Part shown: piece after piece, positions 5,960 to 10,191 of the stretch
Layout: each line of letters opens with the position of its first letter
Numbering within the stretch: the first letter of the stretch is position 1
From: Gammaproteobacteria bacterium
GTDB lineage: Bacteria > Pseudomonadota > Gammaproteobacteria > Steroidobacterales > Steroidobacteraceae
Direction: 5' to 3'
DNA: 10,191 bases
NCBI GenBank assembly: GCA_030039615.1
Contig: JASHVF010000352.1
Span: 1 to 10,191, forward strand
Translations under genes and position numbers: made by a program
The notes under the pieces: generated by a model
What the model saw: only the letters and a program-made list of their open reading frames with translations
Database searches by the model: none
What the model was told of the DNA's origin: nothing

Positions 5960-6826
5960 CTACTCCGCGTTCTGCACCTGCTCGCGCATCTGCTCGATGA
6001 CCACCTTCATGTCGACCGCGCAGCGCGTGGTCTCGAGGTCCTGCGACTTGGACGACAGCGTGTTGGCCTCGCGGTTGAGCTCCTGCATGAGGAAGTCGAG
6101 GCGCCGACCGGCCGGCTCGCTGCCGCCGATCACGCGCCGCACTTCGACGATGTGGCCGTCGAGCCGCTCGAGCTCCTCGTCGACGTCGAGCCGCTGCAGC
6201 AGCAGCGCCAGCTCCTGCTCGAGCCGCTCGTGATCCACCGCCGCGGTGAGCTCGGCGAGCCGCTCCTTGAGCCGCGCCCGCGCCCGCGCCTGCACCTCGG
6301 GCAGCCGCGCGCGCACCGCCGCCACCTGCGTCTCGAGCGTCGCGCAACGCTGCTCGAGCAGCTCGCGCAGCCGCTGACCCTCACGGCCCCGCGCGGCGCT
6401 TAGATCCTCGAGCGTCGCGGCGAACAGCGCGCCGGCGGCCCGCAGCAGCGGCTCGCCATCCGGCGACTCCTCGCGCAGCACGCCCGGCCAGCGCAGCACC
6501 TCGAGCACGTTGACGGTCGCGGGACCGTGCGCCGCGCGCGCCACGGTCTGCGTCGCGCTCAGCAGGCGCTCGAGCGCGAGCGCGTCGATCTCGAGCACGG
6601 CGTTCGCCCCCAGCGGACGGCGGTAGCTCATGCTGCAATCGACCTTGCCGCGGCGGATTTTCTGCGCGAGGCGCGTGCGCAGCTCGCTCTCGGCCGAGCG
6701 CAGCTCGTCCGGCAGGCGGAAGCCGGCCTCGAGGAAGCGGTGGTTGACGCTGCGCAGCTCGCACACCAGCGAGCCCCACTCTCCGCTGGCTTCACGGCGC
6801 GCGAAGCCCGTCATGCTGGCGATCAT
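5960..6826 (-). CDS. yicC: YicC/YloC-family endoribonuclease
   Basis: E. coli YicC has been linked to RNase activity and sRNA turnover. The 288-residue product aligns end to end with E. coli YicC (287): MIASMTGFARRE start, RSVNHRFLE.GFRLP, RRGKVDCS, a YicC-like N-terminal domain (about 1-155) and a DUF1732 C-terminal domain (about 205-288) with RLEQELALL.QR.DV.EEL.RL, GRRLDFLMQELNREANTL and EQMREQVQN. The middle (140-200) is Arg/Ala/Leu/Glu-rich and probably helical. ATG 6826 is chosen by homology; Shine-Dalgarno is poor. In E. coli yicC is divergent from rph. Here the orientation is preserved, but the DUF3307 and satD-like genes and a PP2C gene lie between. The 43-bp gap to DUF3307 suggests possible co-transcription; TAGACT (6859-6864) could be a -10 but has no convincing -35. 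Confidence 0.95.
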   Translation of the reverse strand: MIASMTGFARREASGEWGSLVCELRSVNHRFLEAGFRLPDELRSAESELRTRLAQKIRRGKVDCSMSYRRPLGANAVLEIDALALERLLSATQTVARAAHGPATVNVLEVLRWPGVLREESPDGEPLLRAAGALFAATLEDLSAARGREGQRLRELLEQRCATLETQVAAVRARLPEVQARARARLKERLAELTAAVDHERLEQELALLLQRLDVDEELERLDGHIVEVRRVIGGSEPAGRRLDFLMQELNREANTLSSKSQDLETTRCAVDMKVVIEQMREQVQNAE

Positions 6827-6869
6827 GCTGGCGGCGGGATGCTGGAAAAGCCCGGGGCAGTCTAGCAGA

Positions 6870-7601
6870 TCAGTCCGACCGGGCCGGCAGCCAGTGCTGC
6901 ATGCCGAGCTGCGTCAAAATCGCGATCAGCAGTCCCCAGCCGAAGCTCATGAAGGTGCCGATGATGATGTACTCGGTGAGCTTGCGCTGGCTCGACTCGC
7001 GCACGTCGCCGAAGCGCAGAATCGACTTGGCGGTGAGCAGGAAGCCCACCCCGGCCGGCTGTCCCATGAGCACCAGCATCATCACCAGCGCGCGCTCGAG
7101 GCAGCCGATGTAGATGCCGCCCTGCTCGAGTCCCGGGATGTCGTCGCTGATCTGCAGCGTGAAGGGCGCGGTCGCCTTGCGGATCACGATCGCACCCACC
7201 TGCAGACTGGCGATCACCCCGCTCACCAGGCAGAGGCCGAGAAAATAGTCCGCCTGCAAATCGCCGGGCAGCCGGGCCCAGTAGCCACCGGCCGCCGCCG
7301 CCGGAAAGGCGAGCGCCAGCGCGGCGATCACCGCCAGGTGAACCAGCTGGTCGAGAACGAAGCTGCCGAGCGAGTCCTTGAGCAGATACACCTTGATGGC
7401 ATCCATCACGGCGTGTGTCGTCACGAGTATCAGCAGCAGCGTCGGCGGCAACCGGCCGAGTGCCAGGACGGCGACCGCGCCGACCAGCGCGATATGCAGG
7501 CCGAGCACGGCCGGATTTCTTTTCCGCCGCACCATCCAGTTAGGCTGCAGCGGGAAATCCGCGATCAGATGCGCGCTCAGCAGAGCGAGGAAGGTCGGCA
7601 C
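6870..7601 (-). CDS. DUF3307-family polytopic membrane protein
   Basis: An integral membrane protein of unknown function, 243 residues, with about six hydrophobic segments (roughly 1-20, 33-50, 53-70, 82-104, 117-140 and 211-231, plus a weaker one at 170-190). The DUF3307 signature is clear: HLIADFPLQPNWMV (11-24), HAVMDAIK (63-70), DQLVH (84-88) and a C-terminal AKSILRFGDV...LTEYIIIGTFMSF block (191-220). His/Asp pairs spaced i, i+4 inside or beside the membrane segments (His11/Asp15, His63/Asp67, Asp84/His88) suggest a metal site as in predicted membrane metallohydrolases; this is inference. GTG 7601 follows a strong AAGGGGGG Shine-Dalgarno and starts 30 bp after the satD-like gene, so the two are almost surely co-transcribed. 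I recall this pairing from other genomes, where it is largely uncharacterised. Confidence 0.85.
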   Translation of the reverse strand: MPTFLALLSAHLIADFPLQPNWMVRRKRNPAVLGLHIALVGAVAVLALGRLPPTLLLILVTTHAVMDAIKVYLLKDSLGSFVLDQLVHLAVIAALALAFPAAAAGGYWARLPGDLQADYFLGLCLVSGVIASLQVGAIVIRKATAPFTLQISDDIPGLEQGGIYIGCLERALVMMLVLMGQPAGVGFLLTAKSILRFGDVRESSQRKLTEYIIIGTFMSFGWGLLIAILTQLGMQHWLPARSD

Positions 7602-7631
7602 GATATCCCCCCTTGCGATCAGTCCGGCGGC

Positions 7632-8318
7632 TCAGCGCAGCTGCACGACGCCCGTCCAGTCGGTCGCCTCGAAGGCGCGCACGGCCTCGCGCAAGGCGCG
7701 CCAGCCCGCCCCGGCGAGCGATTCGGACACGGTCTGTTTCGATACCGCGGGCTTCAGCGACCGGGCGATCCGCTCGTGGGTGAGATTGTCCGACAGCAGC
7801 GCCAGGCTGACGATCTCCGCCTGCCGGCGCGTCCAGTGCCTGACAAGAGCGCTGCACAGGTGCAGCAGCGCCGGAAACCAGCCGCCCGGCACGGCGGCGC
7901 GCTGCGGCAGCGCACCGCTGAGCTCGAAGTAGCCGCTCATCTCATCGAGGGCGCGCCCGGAAAGCGTGAAGGCCTCGCCGGTGGAGAGCGATATCTGTGA
8001 CCGGTTGATCGCCTCCACGGCGCCGATACCGATCGAGATGCGCGTGCCGACGCCGATCTCGGCGCGCAGCAGCGCGCAGATGTAGAGCGCGGTGCGCAGC
8101 GCGCGCGCCGGCTCGGTCAGCAGCTGCCAGGCGTCGCCGCGAAAGAACGCCGGCTCGCCGCCCGGCCCGCGGCGCGAGCGCGGCTGAAAGCGCCGCACCC
8201 CCTTCAGTACCACGGCACGCGCACGTGCCAGCCGCTCCGGCGACAGCGCGCCCGAGCCGATGATGTCGCCCGTCAGCACGGCAAAGATGCCGTCGGAGCG
8301 CGTGGCGGTCCTGGTCAC
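7632..8318 (-). CDS. SatD-family protein: cyclase-like domain plus HTH
   Basis: A 228-residue cytoplasmic protein matching the SatD family, named from the Streptococcus mutans satCDE secretion and acid tolerance genes; molecular function is unknown. Motifs in order resemble class III nucleotidyl cyclases: VLTGDIIGS (14-22), FFRGDAWQLL (58-67), RISIGIGAVE (93-102), STGEAF (112-117) and SGRALDEM (120-127). Asp18 and Asp62 occupy the places of the two metal-binding aspartates (FxDI and GD). Residues 160-215 look like a LuxR/sigma-type helix-turn-helix (WTRRQAEIVSLAL, LTHERIARSL, SKQTVSESL). Whether it makes a nucleotide, binds one or only regulates is not shown. Start is GTG 8318, the only start keeping the conserved beta strand; Shine-Dalgarno weak. 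It heads the run satD-DUF3307-yicC. Confidence 0.82.
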   Translation of the reverse strand: MTRTATRSDGIFAVLTGDIIGSGALSPERLARARAVVLKGVRRFQPRSRRGPGGEPAFFRGDAWQLLTEPARALRTALYICALLRAEIGVGTRISIGIGAVEAINRSQISLSTGEAFTLSGRALDEMSGYFELSGALPQRAAVPGGWFPALLHLCSALVRHWTRRQAEIVSLALLSDNLTHERIARSLKPAVSKQTVSESLAGAGWRALREAVRAFEATDWTGVVQLR

Positions 8319-8351
8319 CCGGAGAGCTCAGACAAGGCTTTTAACATGTCT

Positions 8352-8380
8352 GGTATAGGACAGGCATTTATACCTGTCAA
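8352..8380 (-). promoter_or_regulatory. Promoter of the satD-DUF3307 genes with nested dyads
   Basis: On the minus strand a perfect -35 TTGACA (8375-8380) is followed after 17 nt by TATACC (8352-8357, 4 of 6). Two inverted repeats occupy the core: GGTATA/TATACC (8352-8357 and 8369-8374) and GACAGG/CCTGTC (8359-8364 and 8373-8378). They overlap both promoter elements and the spacer, as an operator would. Autoregulation through the HTH of the SatD-like protein is possible but inferred. Leader length is about 25 nt. Confidence 0.65.
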
Positions 8381-8477
8381 GTCTCCCGACGCCGATCCGG
8401 GCGGCGGGCCGCAACTACGCTCCGGCGCCGCGGTGATATAAAGTCCCGGGAAGCCTAACAGATGCGATGGAAGCTTC

Positions 8478-9221
8478 TTGCGGGTCGAATACGCCGACAT
8501 CAGCCTGCTGGGCGGGCGCGAGGAGAATCAGGATCGGGTCAGCGCCGCGGTCGCTGAGCACGCGGCGTTGCTGGTCGCTGTCGACGGCATGGGCGGCCAC
8601 GCCCACGGCGCGCGCGCCGCGCAGGTCACGCAGCAGGTGATCACCGAGGCCTTCTGGCATTCGCCGCAGCCGCTGTTCGACCCGCTCGGCTTCCTGCATC
8701 TGACGCTCGGCCGGGCGCACGAGGAGGTCGTCAAGCTCGGCACGCAGCTGCCGCTCGAGCAGCGCCCGCGCGCCACCTGTGCGGTGTGCCTCATCCAGCA
8801 GCACGCCAGCTGGTGGGCGCACGTCGGCGACAGCCGCGTGTATCACGTGCGGCGCGGCGAGCTGGTCGCGCGCAGCCGCGACCACAGCCACGTGGAGCTG
8901 CTGCTGCGCGAGGGCCTGATCAACGCCGAGCAGGCGCAGACCCACCCGATGCGCAACTTCGTCGAGTGCTGTCTCGGCGGCGACCCGATCCTGCCGGACA
9001 TGACGCTCAGCCGCCGCCGCCCGATCGAGCCCGACGACCTGCTGCTGGTGTGCACCGACGGCTTCTGGGGGCCGCTCAAGGACCCCGAGGTCGCGCAGAG
9101 CCTGAACGGCAGCGGCCAGCTGCGCACGCAGCTGCTCGAGCTCGGCTCGCGCGCCGTGAAGCGCGCCGGTCCCGGGAGCGACAACACCTCGGCCGCGGCG
9201 CTGCGCTGGCTCGGAGACTAG
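8478..9221 (+). CDS. PP2C-family Ser/Thr protein phosphatase
   Basis: A stand-alone cytoplasmic metal-dependent phosphatase of 247 residues. The PP2C motifs are all present: REENQDR (14-20, Asp19), VAVDGMGGH (33-41, Asp36), RATCAV (98-103), HVGDSRVY (115-122, Asp118), RSRDHS (132-137), TDGFWG (193-198, Asp194) and GSDNTSA (233-239, Asp235). The metal-binding aspartates are intact, so it should be active; substrates are unknown and no partner kinase is encoded in this window. TTG 8478 is preferred because it keeps the first beta strand (VEYADISLLGG) and has GGAAG just upstream; nearby ATGs at 8462 and 8467 are out of frame. A possible -10 TATAAA lies at 8437-8442 without a good -35. It leads a tight run with rph and rdgB; a similar phosphatase-rph association is, from memory, found in Xanthomonadales relatives. 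Confidence 0.93.
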   Translation: MRVEYADISLLGGREENQDRVSAAVAEHAALLVAVDGMGGHAHGARAAQVTQQVITEAFWHSPQPLFDPLGFLHLTLGRAHEEVVKLGTQLPLEQRPRATCAVCLIQQHASWWAHVGDSRVYHVRRGELVARSRDHSHVELLLREGLINAEQAQTHPMRNFVECCLGGDPILPDMTLSRRRPIEPDDLLLVCTDGFWGPLKDPEVAQSLNGSGQLRTQLLELGSRAVKRAGPGSDNTSAAALRWLGD

Positions 9222-9224
9222 CGC

Positions 9225-9947
9225 GTGGCGAGACCCTCGGGACGCGCTCCCGATCAGCTGCGGCCGGTGCGCTTCACGCGCGCCCACGGCAAGCACGCCG
9301 AAGGCGCGGTGCTCATCGAGTTCGGCGATACCCAGGTGCTGTGCACCGCGAGCGTCGAGGAGAGCGTGCCGCCGTTCCTGCGCGGCAAGTCCCAGGGCTG
9401 GATCACCGCCGAGTACGGCATGCTGCCGCGCGCCACCCATACGCGCACCGCGCGCGAGGCCGCACGCGGCAAGCAGAGCGGGCGCACCCAGGAGATCCAG
9501 CGCCTCATCGGCCGCTCGCTGCGCGCGGTCACCGACCTGCGCGCGCTCGGCGAGCGCACCGTGACGCTCGACTGCGACGTGCTGCAGGCCGACGGCGGCA
9601 CGCGCACCGCGGCGATCACCGGCGCCTACGTGGCGCTCGCCGAGGCCTGCGAGCGGCTGGTGCGGCGGCGCGCGCTGGCGGCGAGCCCGCTGCACGGCCA
9701 GGTGGCGGCGGTCTCGGTCGGCATCGTCGGCGGCGTGCCGGTGCTCGACCTCGACTACGCCGAGGACTCGCAGGCCGAGACCGACATGAACGTGGTGATG
9801 AACAACGGCGGCGCCTTCGTCGAGATCCAGGGCACCGCGGAGGGTCACGCCTTCCGCCGCCACGAGCTCGACGCGCTGCTGAATCTCGCCGCCCATGGCA
9901 TCGGCGAGCTGCTGGCACTGCAGGTGCAGGCGCTCGCGGCGCCGTGA
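9225..9947 (+). CDS. rph: Ribonuclease PH
   Basis: A phosphorolytic 3'-5' exoribonuclease that trims tRNA 3' ends and helps degrade structured RNA, acting as a hexamer. The 240-residue product matches E. coli RNase PH throughout: AEGAVLIEFGDTQVLCTASV, GWITAEYGMLPR, GRTQEIQRLIGR (86-97), the phosphate-binding GGTRTA (124-129), and the metal-site region DLDYAEDSQAETDMNVV with Asp181 and Asp187. It is full length, unlike the frameshifted copy in E. coli K-12. GTG 9225 begins 3 nt after the phosphatase stop, with GGAGA of that gene's end serving as Shine-Dalgarno. The three genes are therefore one translationally coupled unit. Confidence 0.97.
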   Translation: MARPSGRAPDQLRPVRFTRAHGKHAEGAVLIEFGDTQVLCTASVEESVPPFLRGKSQGWITAEYGMLPRATHTRTAREAARGKQSGRTQEIQRLIGRSLRAVTDLRALGERTVTLDCDVLQADGGTRTAAITGAYVALAEACERLVRRRALAASPLHGQVAAVSVGIVGGVPVLDLDYAEDSQAETDMNVVMNNGGAFVEIQGTAEGHAFRRHELDALLNLAAHGIGELLALQVQALAAP

Positions 9948-10191
9948 AGCGCGTCGTCCTGGCGAGCGCCAACCCGGGCAAGCTGCGCGAGCTCGGCGCG
10001 CTGCTCGCGCCCCAGGGGCTCGAGCTCGTCTCGCAGCGCTCGCTCGGCATCGAATCGGTCGAGGAGACCGGCAGCACCTTCCTCGAGAACGCGCTCCTCA
10101 AGGCGCGGCACGCGGCGCGCTCGGCCGATCTGTCGGCGCTGGCGGATGATTCCGGCATCGAGGTGGACGCCCTGGGCGGGCGCCCCGGCGT
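9944..10191 (+). CDS. rdgB: RdgB/HAM1 non-canonical purine NTP pyrophosphatase (partial, 3' cut)
   Basis: Hydrolyses dITP, ITP and XTP to the monophosphates, keeping deaminated purines out of DNA and RNA. The first 82 residues are in the window and match the family: VVLASANPGKLREL (4-17) forming the substrate loop, EETGSTFLENALLKARHAA (40-58), and LADDSGIEVDALGGRPGV at the edge, which holds the catalytic acidic pair. GTG 9944 overlaps the rph stop in a GTGA arrangement, indicating coupling. The rest lies beyond the window. In E. coli the next gene is hemW; here hemW is at 2232-3485 on the other strand. Confidence 0.95.
   Translation, partial: MKRVVLASANPGKLRELGALLAPQGLELVSQRSLGIESVEETGSTFLENALLKARHAARSADLSALADDSGIEVDALGGRPG

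Noticed and set aside
6630..8000. A 456-codon plus-strand frame spanning yicC, DUF3307 and the satD-like gene.
   Set aside because: It runs antisense to three genes with family motifs and has the biased composition of a shadow frame.
8415..9896. A 493-codon minus-strand frame opposite the phosphatase and rph.
   Set aside because: Antisense shadow across two well-conserved genes and their junction.
1..10191. CRISPR arrays, insertion sequences, tRNA or rRNA genes.
   Set aside because: No regularly spaced repeats, transposase frames, terminal inverted repeats or RNA-gene signatures were seen on reading both strands.

Overview
The window is a very GC-rich, gene-dense bacterial chromosome segment. 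Core proteins (type II citrate synthase, Cys4 L31, HemW, YicC, RNase PH, RdgB) closely resemble their gammaproteobacterial forms, and the E. coli-like pairing of yicC with a divergent rph is retained. I infer a high-GC gammaproteobacterium, perhaps near Xanthomonadales, Nevskiales or Steroidobacter; the exact lineage cannot be fixed from this sequence alone. I see no tRNA or rRNA gene, insertion sequence or CRISPR array.

Layout. (1) 1-189: the 3' end of an unrecognised gene (+), convergent with gltA. (2) 217-3485: three housekeeping genes on the minus strand, hemW, rpmE and gltA. Both rpmE and gltA have recognisable sigma70-type promoters (TTGA.. -35, 17-nt spacer, TAAAC. -10). The 314-bp gap between hemW and rpmE holds three DnaA-box-like 9-mers, an AT-rich patch and a 17-bp dyad; a further perfect DnaA box lies in the hemW 3' end. 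(3) 3541-5919: a plus-strand hipB-hipA toxin-antitoxin-type module with GATTAATC operator candidates, followed 18 bp later by a small exported SGNH/GDSL hydrolase. (4) 5960-8318: a minus-strand run satD-like, DUF3307, yicC with 30- and 43-bp gaps. The first two form a pair consisting of a class III nucleotidyl-cyclase-like protein with a C-terminal HTH and a polytopic membrane protein rich in His/Asp pairs. (5) 8478-10191: a tight plus-strand operon PP2C phosphatase, rph, rdgB (gaps of 3 nt and a 4-nt overlap); rdgB runs off the end.

How they work together. The rph/rdgB/yicC group handles RNA 3'-end processing and turnover and removal of non-canonical purine nucleotides. gltA, rpmE and hemW cover TCA-cycle entry, ribosome assembly and haem handling. 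The accessory content is the hipBA-SGNH block and the satD-DUF3307 pair, the latter sitting inside the otherwise conserved yicC/rph neighbourhood. The most promising candidate for a little-described system is satD-DUF3307: its cyclase-like plus membrane-protein architecture parallels cyclic-nucleotide signalling pairs such as Pycsar, and its promoter carries nested dyads between -35 and -10 that suggest dedicated regulation.
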